Shown here: piece by piece, positions 48,092 to 56,113 of the stretch
Layout of the letters: each line of letters opens with the position of its first letter
Position numbering within the stretch: position 1 is the stretch's first letter
Assembly: GCF_001613065.1 (NCBI RefSeq)
Contig: NZ_BDBQ01000047.1
Span: 92,277-156,276, forward strand
Reading direction: 5' to 3'
DNA length: 64,000 bases
Source of the DNA: Nocardia miyunensis NBRC 108239
GTDB lineage: Bacteria; Actinomycetota; Actinomycetes; Mycobacteriales; Mycobacteriaceae
Translations under genes and position numbers: made by a program
Notes under the pieces: model-generated
What the model was told of the DNA's origin: nothing
Seen by the model: only the letters and a program-made list of their open reading frames with translations
Database searches by the model: none

Positions 48092-49600
48092 CTACTTGCC
48101 GAAGCTGGGGTTGTGGACCTTGCCGAGGGTGATGTGGACGGCCTGCTGATCGGTGTAGAAGTCGACGGATCGATAGCCGCCCTCGTGGCCGAGCCCGGAT
48201 GCCTTGACCCCGCCGAACGGGGTGCGCAGATCGCGCACGTTGTTGGAGTTGAGCCAGACCATGCCCGCCTCCACCGCCTGCGAGAAGTTGTGCGCGCGCT
48301 GGAGGTCGTTGGTCCAGATGTACGCTGCCAGCCCGTATTTCACGCCGTTGGCCAGTTGAAGGGCTTCTTCCTCGGTGTCGAAGGGGGTGATCGCGACGAC
48401 CGGGCCGAAGATTTCTTCCTGGAAGATCCGGGCGTCGGGTTTCACGTCGGCGAAGACGGTGGGGCGCACGAAGTTTCCGGTCGGGAAGTCTGCGGGCCGG
48501 TCGCCACCGGCGACGAGGCGGGCCTCGGTCTTGCCGGTCTCGATGTAGCTGGTGACCTTCGCGTAGTGCTCGGGATGTACCAGCGCGCCGACCTCGGTGG
48601 CCGGGTCGTGCGGGTAGCCGACCTTCACGCGGTCGGCTTGGGCGGCATAGCGTTCGACGAATTCGTCGTAGATCTCGCGCTGGACGAGGATGCGGCTGCC
48701 CGCGGTGCACCGTTCGCCGTTGAGGGAGAACACGCCGAAGACGGTCGCGTCGATCGCGGCGTCCAGGTCGGCGTCGGCGAACACGACGGCGGGGGATTTG
48801 CCGCCGAGTTCCATCGACAGCCCCTTCAAGTAGGGGGCGGCGTTGGCGAAAATGGTTTCGCCCGTGCGGCTTTCGCCGGTGAACGAGATGAGAGGCACGT
48901 CGGGATGCTTGACCAGCGCGTCGCCCGCGTCCTCGCCGAGGCCGTTGACGAGGTTGAACACGCCGTGGGGGAGTCCGGCCTCCTCGAAGATGCCCGCCCA
49001 CAGCGACGCGGAGAGCGGGGTGAATTCGGCGGGTTTGAGTACGACGGTGTTGCCGGTGGCCAGAGCGGGTGCGAGTTTCCAGCTCTCCAGCATGAACGGG
49101 GTGTTCCACGGCGTGATCAGGCCCGCGACGCCGATGGGTTTGCGGTTGACGTAGTTGATCTGGCGACCGGGGACCTTGTAGGTGTCGTCAGCCTGGGCGA
49201 CGATCAGGTCGGCGAAGAACCGGAAGTTCTCCGCGGCGCGGCGGGCTTGGCCCAAGGCCTGGGTGATCGGTAGGCCCGAGTCGAAGCTCTCCCACTCGGC
49301 CAGGCGAGCGTCACGTGACTCGACGATGTCGGCGATGCGGTTGAGCACCTTGGCGCGTTCGCGGGGAAGGAGTTTTGGCCACGGCCCCTCGACGAACGCC
49401 TTGCGCGCCGCGGCGACCGCGCGATCGACATCGGCCTTCTTACCTGCCGCGGCCCGCAGATAGGGGTCGTTGGAGACCGGATCGAGCACGTCGAAGGTGT
49501 CGCCGTCGAGCGAGCTGACGAACTGTCCGTCGATGTAGTGCTCGATGCGGTGGGGGAGGTCGGCAGGGACGTGATGCCCACGAGTTTCGTTGTCTGCCAT
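48092..49600 (-). CDS. hpaE: 5-carboxymethyl-2-hydroxymuconate semialdehyde dehydrogenase (HpaE)
   Basis: A 502-residue NAD-dependent aldehyde dehydrogenase with LITPWNTPFMLESWKLAPAL, catalytic Glu in MELGGKSPAVVFADADLDAA, catalytic Cys in SLNGERCTAGSRILVQ, and the C-terminal TPFGGVKASGLGHEGGYRSV FYTD motif typical of HpaE. It oxidises the ring-cleavage product of HpaD. GGAGG lies 7 bases upstream of the ATG. The gntR gene precedes it by 25 bp and hpaD follows after 62 bp. Confidence 0.94.
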   Translation of the reverse strand: MADNETRGHHVPADLPHRIEHYIDGQFVSSLDGDTFDVLDPVSNDPYLRAAAGKKADVDRAVAAARKAFVEGPWPKLLPRERAKVLNRIADIVESRDARLAEWESFDSGLPITQALGQARRAAENFRFFADLIVAQADDTYKVPGRQINYVNRKPIGVAGLITPWNTPFMLESWKLAPALATGNTVVLKPAEFTPLSASLWAGIFEEAGLPHGVFNLVNGLGEDAGDALVKHPDVPLISFTGESRTGETIFANAAPYLKGLSMELGGKSPAVVFADADLDAAIDATVFGVFSLNGERCTAGSRILVQREIYDEFVERYAAQADRVKVGYPHDPATEVGALVHPEHYAKVTSYIETGKTEARLVAGGDRPADFPTGNFVRPTVFADVKPDARIFQEEIFGPVVAITPFDTEEEALQLANGVKYGLAAYIWTNDLQRAHNFSQAVEAGMVWLNSNNVRDLRTPFGGVKASGLGHEGGYRSVDFYTDQQAVHITLGKVHNPSFGK

Positions 49601-49625
49601 GGTCTTTCCTCCGTCGGGTAGGGGA

Positions 49626-50297
49626 TCAGTCGGTGGGGTGCGCCCCGGGCGGATGCTGCTCGAGATAGGCGTTCATGGTTCGCCAGCGGTGCTGTCGCGC
49701 GGCCAGTTCGATCTCCAGCGGATCGGCTCGGCGGCGGATCAGCTCGATGATCTGCTCGTGCTCGTCGACGGATTCGCGCGCGCGATCGGGGACGAAGGCG
49801 AACGTCGAGGTGCGCAGGCCGGACATGCGCGTCCAGCCGCGCTGCACCAGGTCGAGGATGTGCGGGTTCGGGCAGGGCTCGAACAGGACGGTGTGGAACT
49901 GCTCGTTGGTCCGGGTGAACAGGTGCGGGTCGAAGTCGTCGAGCAGGTTTCGCAGGCGATCGTTGACGGCCAGCGCGTGATCCAGATCGGCGTCGGTCAG
50001 GTGGGGGACCGCGAGCGCGGTGGCGATGCCCTCGACCACGCCGAGCGTCTGCATCGTGTGCAGGTACTCGGTGGGGTCGATCTCCGCGACCCGTGCGCCG
50101 ACATTGCGTTCGAACTCCACCACACCCTCGGCCTCGAGCCGCCGGATCGCCTCGCGCACCGGGACGACGCTCATGCCGAGCGTGTCGGCGATCGTGCCGA
50201 GGACGAGCCGGTAACCAGGCACGAATCGGCGGTCGGCGATCCGGGTGTGGATCCAGTCGTAGGCGATCTGGGATTTGCTTCGAGGCTCGGTCACCAT
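49626..50297 (-). CDS. GntR family regulator of the hpa operon (FadR/FCD type)
   Basis: About 223 residues from ATG 50297 (ATG 50333 also in frame, overlapping the hpaG-rraA gene). Winged helix: YDWIHTRIADRRFVPGYRLV, IADTLGMSVVPVREAIRRLE. FCD domain: RTNEQFHTVLFEPCPNPHIL and DEHEQIIELIRRRADPLEIE. Located inside the hpa operon, it starts 5 bp after the hpaG-rraA stop. The perfect palindrome ATCGTATACGAT at the operon promoter matches the TNGTATACNA type bound by GntR proteins. Repression relieved by homoprotocatechuate or a pathway intermediate is likely. Confidence 0.87.
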   Translation of the reverse strand: MVTEPRSKSQIAYDWIHTRIADRRFVPGYRLVLGTIADTLGMSVVPVREAIRRLEAEGVVEFERNVGARVAEIDPTEYLHTMQTLGVVEGIATALAVPHLTDADLDHALAVNDRLRNLLDDFDPHLFTRTNEQFHTVLFEPCPNPHILDLVQRGWTRMSGLRTSTFAFVPDRARESVDEHEQIIELIRRRADPLEIELAARQHRWRTMNAYLEQHPPGAHPTD

Positions 50298-50301
50298 CGC
50301 A

Positions 50302-51981
50302 TCATTCCCCGGCACGGTCGTACCTGCGCTCATAGCGGGCCCGCCACTCGGCGTTCATCGGGAACAGGCCGTCGACCGGATGGCCCGCGGCGACCTGTTC
50401 GGCGACCCAGGCGTCCTCCGTCTCCTGTGCGAGAGCCGCGTCGGCGACCTCCTCGGCGAGCGCGGCCGGGATGACGATCACGCCGTCGTCGTCGCCGACG
50501 ATGACATCGCCGGGCAGTACCGTCGCGCCGCCGCAGGCGATGGCGACATCGACGTCCCACGGCACATGTCTGCGGCCCAGCACGGCCGGATGCCCACCCC
50601 GGCTGAAGACGGGCAGGCCCGTCGCGGCGACCGCCACGACATCGCGCACGCCGCCGTCGGTGACGATGCCCGCGGCCTCGCGCGCTCGGGCGCGCAACGC
50701 GAGCACATCGCCGAGGGTGCCCGAACCGGACTCGCCGCGCGCCTCGATCACGATGACCTCACCGGCCGCGACGGCGTCGAAGGCGCGCTTCTGCGCGTTG
50801 TAGCCGCCGCCGTGGCTGCGGAACAGATCCTCCCGATTGGGCACGAAACGCAGCGTCTTCGCGGTGCCGACCAGTTTGCTGCCCGGACGGATCGAGTGCA
50901 CGCCGTCGATGTGGACGTTGTTCAGTCCGCGTTTGCGCAAGGCCTGCGACAGACCCGCCACGGGCGCCTCGGTCAGCTTCGCGCGGAGTTCGGGGGACAG
51001 GCCTGGTGCTTGTTCGGGGGGTTGGGCCGCCTGCGTGGGTAGTCCCGGTGTCTGCTCGAGGAGTTCGGTTGCCTGCTGGGGGAGTTCGCTTGCCTGATCA
51101 ATGAGCCCGGCTGCTTGCGCGAGGAGTTCGGTTGCCTGCTGATGCAGTCCGGTTGTGTGTTCGGGCAGTTCGCTTGTCCGCTCTGGAAGTCCGGCTGCCG
51201 CAAGCGATCCCCATGCTTCTTCGCGCTGGCGGTCGTCGACCGAGGGCAGTGACCCTAGTGCGGGATCGAAGCCGCCGCGACCTTCGATCACCCGCGTGGT
51301 CAGTCGGCCGCTGGACGGATTGCCCGCGGCGGTCGGCGCGTCCACCTCGATCTCGATCACGTCGCCCGGTTCGGCGACCGAGGCCCCGGCCGGGGTGCCG
51401 CTGAGGATGACGTCGCCGGTGTGCAGGGTGAAGTGCTGGGACAGGTCCGCGACGAACTGCGTCAGCGGGAAGATCATCGCCGCGCTCGTATCGTCCTGGA
51501 CCAGGCGGCCGTTGTGCCAGGTGCGCACCCGCAGTTCGGCCGGATCGATGGTGCGGGCGTCGATCAGGTTCGGGCCGAGCGGGGTGTACCCGTCGCGTCC
51601 CTTGTTGCGCACGTTCGAGCCCTTGTCGTTGGCCCGCAGATCGTAGAGCCCCCAGTCGTTGGCCGCGGTGACCCATGCGATGTGCGACCAGGCGTCCGCG
51701 AGGGCGACGTTGCGCGCGGGCGTGCCGATCACCAGGGCGATCTCGCCTTCGTAGGCGAGCAACTCGGTTCCCGTGGGGCGCTCGACCTCGGACCCGGAGG
51801 CCGCGAGGGAGCTGGTCGGCTTGAAGAAGTACGACGGCGCAGCCGGACGACGGCCACGCTGTGTGGCGCGCGACTCGTAACTGAGGTGTACCGCGACGAT
51901 CTTGCCTGGCGCGGTCGGCAGGGGTGAAGCCTGTTCGGCGCCGGTCGATCCGTCGGTCGGTTGCCCGTCATCCGTGATCAT
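50302..51981 (-). CDS. FAH-domain isomerase/decarboxylase (HpaG-like) fused to an RraA-like domain
   Basis: A 559-residue two-domain protein. Residues 25-235 are a fumarylacetoacetate-hydrolase-type domain (LAYEGEIALVIGTPARNVAL, NDKGSNVRNKGRDGYTPLGP, HTGDVILSGTPAGA), as in HpaG. Residues 265-327 are nine heptads of an L-x-x-Q-A-x-E/G repeat. Residues 335-555 are RraA-like (GIVTDGGVRDVVAVAATGLP, GDVIVGDDDGVIVIP), a family that includes 4-hydroxy-4-methyl-2-oxoglutarate aldolase/oxaloacetate decarboxylase. E. coli HpaG instead has two tandem FAH halves. The start ATG 51981 has no clear ribosome binding site and lies 8 bases from the operator. First gene of the hpa operon. Confidence 0.88.
   Translation of the reverse strand: MITDDGQPTDGSTGAEQASPLPTAPGKIVAVHLSYESRATQRGRRPAAPSYFFKPTSSLAASGSEVERPTGTELLAYEGEIALVIGTPARNVALADAWSHIAWVTAANDWGLYDLRANDKGSNVRNKGRDGYTPLGPNLIDARTIDPAELRVRTWHNGRLVQDDTSAAMIFPLTQFVADLSQHFTLHTGDVILSGTPAGASVAEPGDVIEIEVDAPTAAGNPSSGRLTTRVIEGRGGFDPALGSLPSVDDRQREEAWGSLAAAGLPERTSELPEHTTGLHQQATELLAQAAGLIDQASELPQQATELLEQTPGLPTQAAQPPEQAPGLSPELRAKLTEAPVAGLSQALRKRGLNNVHIDGVHSIRPGSKLVGTAKTLRFVPNREDLFRSHGGGYNAQKRAFDAVAAGEVIVIEARGESGSGTLGDVLALRARAREAAGIVTDGGVRDVVAVAATGLPVFSRGGHPAVLGRRHVPWDVDVAIACGGATVLPGDVIVGDDDGVIVIPAALAEEVADAALAQETEDAWVAEQVAAGHPVDGLFPMNAEWRARYERRYDRAGE
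51001..51189 (-). repeat. Nine degenerate 21-bp tandem repeats encoding a heptad linker
   Basis: In the FAH-RraA fusion, residues 265-327 read as nine successive heptads, e.g. LPERTSE, LPEHTTG, LHQQATE, LLAQAAG, LIDQASE, LPQQATE, LLEQTPG. Leu occupies position 1 and Gln-Ala the middle. E and G mostly alternate at position 7, suggesting a 14-residue higher-order unit. The DNA repeats (ttcggttgcctgct-like units) diverge at third positions. Confidence 0.85.
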
Positions 51982-51988
51982 ATTTCAA

Positions 51989-52000
51989 ATCGTATACGAT
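51989..52000. promoter_or_regulatory. GntR operator ATCGTATACGAT at the hpa promoter
   Basis: Perfect 12-bp palindrome 8 bases upstream of the first hpa gene. It fits the GntR-type TNGTATACNA core. Being so close to the start codon, it probably overlaps the promoter or transcription start, consistent with repression by the operon-encoded GntR protein. Confidence 0.7.
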
Positions 52001-52275
52001 CATCATGTTCCGCAAGTCGTCGTTTGAGCTACTTCATAGTGCTGCGCAACCGGCTGGGAGGGCGGTCATCGGCCTCGACGTCGCGAGGCGACGCCGCATC
52101 GACTCCGGCAGATCGCCGGACGCGCCGATCCTGGATCGCTCAGCGATACCTCCACCCGGACATCGAGGCGCTCCAGAACGCCGGCGACCTGTTGTCGCGA
52201 CCTGGGTCACGCGGAGTGCTTGTCTGCGATCTGGCTCACGTCGTACCATCGGCTCACTCTATATGCGAATTAATA

Positions 52276-52290
52276 GTTCTATTATCGAAC
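52276..52290. promoter_or_regulatory. Candidate IclR operator GTTCTATTATCGAAC in front of mobA
   Basis: Near-perfect palindrome (outer arms GTTC/GAAC). A 12-of-14 match occurs on the other strand at 54984-54997, between the divergent IclR and AraC genes. It lies 33 bases upstream of the mobA start, a position suitable for activation or repression by the adjacent IclR protein. Confidence 0.6.
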
Positions 52291-52323
52291 AACACTCGCC
52301 CGTTCGGGAGTGAGGAGCAACCC

Positions 52324-54222
52324 GTGCAGTTCCATCACCACGGCTACGTATCCGGTGATCCGCTCATCCAGCCTGCGGCCGGTTACGGCGTCGATCGGCC
52401 GTCCGACCTGCCCGACGAGGTCGACGTGCTCATCGTCGGCTCGGGCCCGGCGGGCATGATCGCCGCCGCGCAGCTCGCGCAGTTTCCGAACATCGCCACC
52501 CGCATCGTCGAGCGGCGGCCGGGCAGGCTCGAGGTCGGGCAGGCGGACGGAATTCAGGCGCGCAGCGTGGAGACCTTCCAGGCATTCGGGTTCGCCGAGC
52601 GGATCATTGCCGAGGCGTACCGGATCACCGAAATGGCGTTCTGGAAGCCGGATCCGGACGATCCGAGCAGCATCGTGCGCACCGCGCGGACCGTCGACGA
52701 CGAGCACGGCATCAGCGAATTCCCGCATCTGATCGTCAACCAGGCGCGCGTGCTGGACTACTTCGCCGAGGTCGCCAGGAATGCGCCCGCCCGGGTCGAG
52801 CCCGATTACGGCTACGAATTCCTGACGCTCACCGTCACCGGCGAGGGTGCGTATCCGGTCACGGTCGTGCTGCGTCACACATCGGGGGAGCGCGCGGGGC
52901 GGGAGCGAATTGTCAAGGCCAAGTACGTGATCGGGTGCGACGGCGCGCGCAGCCGAGTGCGCGAGGCCCTGGGCCGCCGGTTCGTGGGCAAGCAGGCCAA
53001 TCACGCGTGGGGAGTGATGGACGTGCTCGCCGACACCGACTTTCCCGACATCCGTCTCAAGTGCGCCATCCAGTCGCACGACGGGGGCAGCATCCTGCAC
53101 ATTCCCCGAGAGGGCAACTTCCTGTTCCGGATGTACGTCGACCTCGGCGAGGTGCCCGAAGACGACAACGGCCGAGTGCGTGAGACCACACAGGAACAGG
53201 TCGAGGCGCGCGCGAACAAGATCCTGCATCCCTACACGCTGAACGTGCGGCACGTCGCTTGGCGCAGCGTGTACGAGGTCAGCCACCGCGTCACCGACAA
53301 ATTCGACGACGTCGACCCCGGCGAGTCCGGCACCCGCACCCCGCGGGTGTTCATCACCGGGGATGCCTGCCACACCCATTCGGCCAAGGCGGGACAGGGC
53401 ATGAACGTCTCGATGCAGGACGGCTGGAACATCGCCTGGAAACTGGCGCACGTCCTGGACGGCCGGGCCGCCGAATCCATCCTCGACACGTATTCGGCCG
53501 AGCGGCAGGTGATCGCTCAGAACCTGATCGATTTCGACCGGGAATGGTCGACGCTGATGGCGGCTCGGCCCGAAGATATGGACGACCCCACGCAACTGGA
53601 GGAGTTCTATGTGAAGACCGCCGAATTCCCCGCGGGCTTCATGACCCGGTACGCGCCCTCGCTGCTCGTCGCCGAGGCCGCGCATCAGCGGCTCGCCGCC
53701 GGATTCCCGATCGGCAAGCGTTTCAAATCGCATATGGTAACCCGGGTCTGCGACGCGAATCCGAAACACCTCGGCCATCACGCGAGCGCCGACGGGCGTT
53801 GGCGGATCTACGTTTTCGCCGATCGGCCCGCGGCGGGCGAGGCATCGAAGACGGCCGAACTGGCGCAGTGGCTGATCACCCCCGAATCACCGCTGCGCGC
53901 ACACACTCCGGCGTGCGCCGACCTCGACGCGTGGTTCGATGTGAAGGTGATCTACCAGCAGGACCACACATGCGTGGACCTCGGCGAAGTGCCCGCGGTG
54001 TTCCTGCCGAAGGTCGGCCCCTTCCAGATCGTCGACTACGAGAAGGTGTATGCGACCGACCCCGCCGACGACATCTTCACCGCCCGGGAGATCTCCCGCG
54101 ACGGCGCGGTGGTCGTGGTCCGGCCGGATCAGTACGTCGCGGACGTGTTGCCGCTCGACGCGACCGGCGAGCTCGCCGCCTTCTTCGACCGGATCGCGGG
54201 AAAACGGTTGAGTGCGTTGTGA
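52324..54222 (+). CDS. mobA: 3-hydroxybenzoate 4-monooxygenase (MobA-type)
   Basis: A 632-residue class A flavoprotein hydroxylase close to Comamonas MobA (639 residues). The start MQFHHHGYVSGDPLIQPAAG matches its N-terminus. Motifs are VDVLIVGSGPAGMIAAAQL, EVGQADGIQARSVETFQAF, VIGCDGARSRVREALGR, NHAWGVMDVLADTDFPDIR and FITGDACHTHSAKAGQGMNV. A C-terminal thioredoxin-like domain ends VVVVRPDQYVADVLPLDA. It converts 3-hydroxybenzoate to protocatechuate with NADPH and O2. GTG 52324 has GAGGAG 6 bases upstream. It converges on an IclR gene 11 bp away. Confidence 0.92.
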   Translation: MQFHHHGYVSGDPLIQPAAGYGVDRPSDLPDEVDVLIVGSGPAGMIAAAQLAQFPNIATRIVERRPGRLEVGQADGIQARSVETFQAFGFAERIIAEAYRITEMAFWKPDPDDPSSIVRTARTVDDEHGISEFPHLIVNQARVLDYFAEVARNAPARVEPDYGYEFLTLTVTGEGAYPVTVVLRHTSGERAGRERIVKAKYVIGCDGARSRVREALGRRFVGKQANHAWGVMDVLADTDFPDIRLKCAIQSHDGGSILHIPREGNFLFRMYVDLGEVPEDDNGRVRETTQEQVEARANKILHPYTLNVRHVAWRSVYEVSHRVTDKFDDVDPGESGTRTPRVFITGDACHTHSAKAGQGMNVSMQDGWNIAWKLAHVLDGRAAESILDTYSAERQVIAQNLIDFDREWSTLMAARPEDMDDPTQLEEFYVKTAEFPAGFMTRYAPSLLVAEAAHQRLAAGFPIGKRFKSHMVTRVCDANPKHLGHHASADGRWRIYVFADRPAAGEASKTAELAQWLITPESPLRAHTPACADLDAWFDVKVIYQQDHTCVDLGEVPAVFLPKVGPFQIVDYEKVYATDPADDIFTAREISRDGAVVVVRPDQYVADVLPLDATGELAAFFDRIAGKRLSAL

Positions 54223-54233
54223 ATTCGCCTGAG

Positions 54234-54932
54234 TCAACCGCCGAGTGCGCGCGCGATGGCCTTCGCGGCCGTCCCGAGCCGCTCGGCGATCTCCGGCTCG
54301 GACCGGGGCAGCGACACGTGAATCGCCGCGATCGAGGCGTCGGGCTGGCCGGGGATCATCAGCGGCACGGCCACCGACCACAGCGACGGCACCACCTCAC
54401 CGTGGCTGGTGGCGAATCCGCGGGTTCCGGCGAGGGTGAGCTCCTCGCGCAGGTCCGCGGGCCACAGCTTGTCGTCCCGCTCGAGCAGGATCGCCTTGCC
54501 CGGTGCGCCGCGGGTGAGCGGATGACGGTGGCCGGGGCGGTAGGCCACGGCGACGCTCTGCTGCGGCGCCGCGCTGATCAGCGTCACGGCCTCGGCCCCG
54601 TCGTGCGCCACGACCAGCAGGCAGGTCATGCCCAATTCGTTTGCGGCAGCCTTCAATTCGGGCAGGGCGGCCTGTTGCAGATCGTGCGAGACACCCGCGG
54701 CCAGGGCGGCCAGTCCCGCGCCGAGCATGATCCGGCCGGTGGCCTCGCGGGCGATCAGGCCGTGATCCTCCAGGGTGCGCAGCAGCCGGTAGGCGACCGA
54801 TCGATGGACGCCGAGGGATCCGGCGAGTTCGTCGATGGTCATGCTCCGGCCGGCGTCGGCGAGAATCTCGAGCAGGCGGATGCCGCGGCCGAGAGTCTGC
54901 GAACCGGTCGAGGAACCTGCTTTGCCGGGCAC
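54234..54932 (-). CDS. IclR family regulator, probably of mobA
   Basis: A 232-residue regulator. Winged helix: TLGRGIRLLEILADAGRSMT and LAGSLGVHRSVAYRLLRTLE. The C-terminal effector domain (GMTCLLVVAHDGAEAVTLIS, HPLTRGAPGKAILLERDD) matches IclR/PcaU/PobR-type aromatic sensors. GTG 54932 is preceded by GGAAGGGG. It is convergent with mobA and divergent from an AraC gene. A shared palindromic element in front of mobA and between IclR and AraC suggests it controls all three. The ligand is probably 3-hydroxybenzoate or protocatechuate. Confidence 0.87.
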   Translation of the reverse strand: MPGKAGSSTGSQTLGRGIRLLEILADAGRSMTIDELAGSLGVHRSVAYRLLRTLEDHGLIAREATGRIMLGAGLAALAAGVSHDLQQAALPELKAAANELGMTCLLVVAHDGAEAVTLISAAPQQSVAVAYRPGHRHPLTRGAPGKAILLERDDKLWPADLREELTLAGTRGFATSHGEVVPSLWSVAVPLMIPGQPDASIAAIHVSLPRSEPEIAERLGTAAKAIARALGG

Positions 54933-54983
54933 TCGGGCCGCCCCTTCCTGTTTCTCGGATCGAACGGCCGCAACGGCCGCCCA

Positions 54984-54997
54984 CTCGATAATAGAAT
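54984..54997. promoter_or_regulatory. Candidate IclR operator, CTCGATAATAGAAT
   Basis: Matches the reverse complement of the mobA-promoter palindrome at 12 of 14 positions. It lies in the 122-bp gap between the divergent IclR and AraC genes. A looser second element (ATTCATTATTCGAT) follows at about 55002-55016. Confidence 0.55.
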
Positions 54998-55054
54998 CAG
55001 GAATTCATTATTCGATCACCGACCGCGCAGGCGCGCCGGCCCGAGGAGAGCACC

Positions 55055-56038
55055 ATGAACTCGGCAGACCTCGCCCCCATCCGGCACGATTGCGGGCTCG
55101 ACCGGGATGACGCGCTGCTGGCCTGGCGGGTGGGGGTGGAGGATTTCTTCCCGCCGCTGCGGATCGATCCGCTCGATGGTCGCTTCGCCGGATCGATCAT
55201 CGGCGCTCGCACCGCCGAACTCCAGGTCACCGATATCGCAGGCACCTCACATCAGGTTTCTCGCCGTCCCGGTGGCCATCGCGCTTCCGGCGAATTCTTC
55301 AAGCTCACACTGCAATTGGCGGGTAGCGGTGTGGTGCGGCAGGGCGGCAACGAGACGCGGCTCGAGCCGGGGACGATCGTGATCTACGATTTCGCGCGCT
55401 CCTACGATCTCGTTTTCGAGACCGACACCAGGTTTCTCGTCGCGCTGTTTCCCAAGGACGCGCTCGGTCTGCCCGATGGCGTCGTCGGCGAGCTGACAGC
55501 CGCGCCGCTGGCCTCCGCGGCGGGGACCGCCCCGCTGGTCGCCTCGTATCTGCGTGGTCTCGCCGATAATCTCGGCGTTCTGGCCGGTCCGTCCGGGGCT
55601 CGGGTCAGCCGTCATTTCCTCGATCTGGTCGGTACGTTTCTCGGCGAGCATCTGGAGCGGCGGGTGGGCCCGGCTCGCGCGGAGGTGGGGGCGCTGACGA
55701 TGCGAATCCTGCGGTACGTCGACGAGCAACTGGGTGATCCGGAACTCGACGCGGCGCGCATCGCCGAGGTCCACCACGTCTCGGTGCGTTATCTGCACAA
55801 GCTCTTCGAGCCGACCGGATCGAGTGTGGGGCAATGGATCCGGCGCCGTCGACTCGAGTGCGCGCGCACGCAGTTGGCCGCTCGCGGCGGTGCGGATCTG
55901 GCCGTCGCGGAGATCGCGCACCGCTGCGGTTTCGTCGATGCCGGGTATTTCGGGCGGGTGTTCAAGAACGCCTACGGGGTGACGCCGGGGCAGTGGCGCG
56001 ACGATCGTGCGCTCTCGTCGCATATCCGTGCTCGATAG
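55055..56038 (+). CDS. AraC family regulator
   Basis: A 327-residue protein. The effector domain is of the AraC_binding_2 type (GEFFKLTLQLAGSGVVRQGG, ETRLEPGTIVIYDFARSYDL, the latter a family motif). The AraC DNA-binding domain has LDAARIAEVHHVSVRYLHKL FEPTG and VAEIAHRCGFVDAGYFGRVF. GAGGAGAGC precedes the ATG. It is divergent from IclR, with shared palindromes in between. The aldehyde dehydrogenase gene follows after 75 bp in the same direction and is its likely target. Confidence 0.88.
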   Translation: MNSADLAPIRHDCGLDRDDALLAWRVGVEDFFPPLRIDPLDGRFAGSIIGARTAELQVTDIAGTSHQVSRRPGGHRASGEFFKLTLQLAGSGVVRQGGNETRLEPGTIVIYDFARSYDLVFETDTRFLVALFPKDALGLPDGVVGELTAAPLASAAGTAPLVASYLRGLADNLGVLAGPSGARVSRHFLDLVGTFLGEHLERRVGPARAEVGALTMRILRYVDEQLGDPELDAARIAEVHHVSVRYLHKLFEPTGSSVGQWIRRRRLECARTQLAARGGADLAVAEIAHRCGFVDAGYFGRVFKNAYGVTPGQWRDDRALSSHIRAR

Positions 56039-56113
56039 TCACACTCGCGTCGGTGTGACACACGGCATCCTGCATTCACCGATCCCGTAGACGGTGAAAG
56101 CGAAGGAGATTCG

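Larger units (their letters stand above)
51982..52323. other. 342-bp intergenic region between divergent hpa and mobA operons
   Basis: No convincing gene; open frames here lack ribosome binding sites and recognisable motifs. The left end carries the GntR palindrome for hpa, the right end an IclR-type palindrome for mobA (52276-52290). The middle holds no obvious structure. Confidence 0.65.

Noticed and set aside
52005..52313. 102-codon plus-strand frame in the hpa-mobA intergenic region
   Set aside because: No ribosome binding site, no motif, and it runs across the mobA operator and ribosome binding region.
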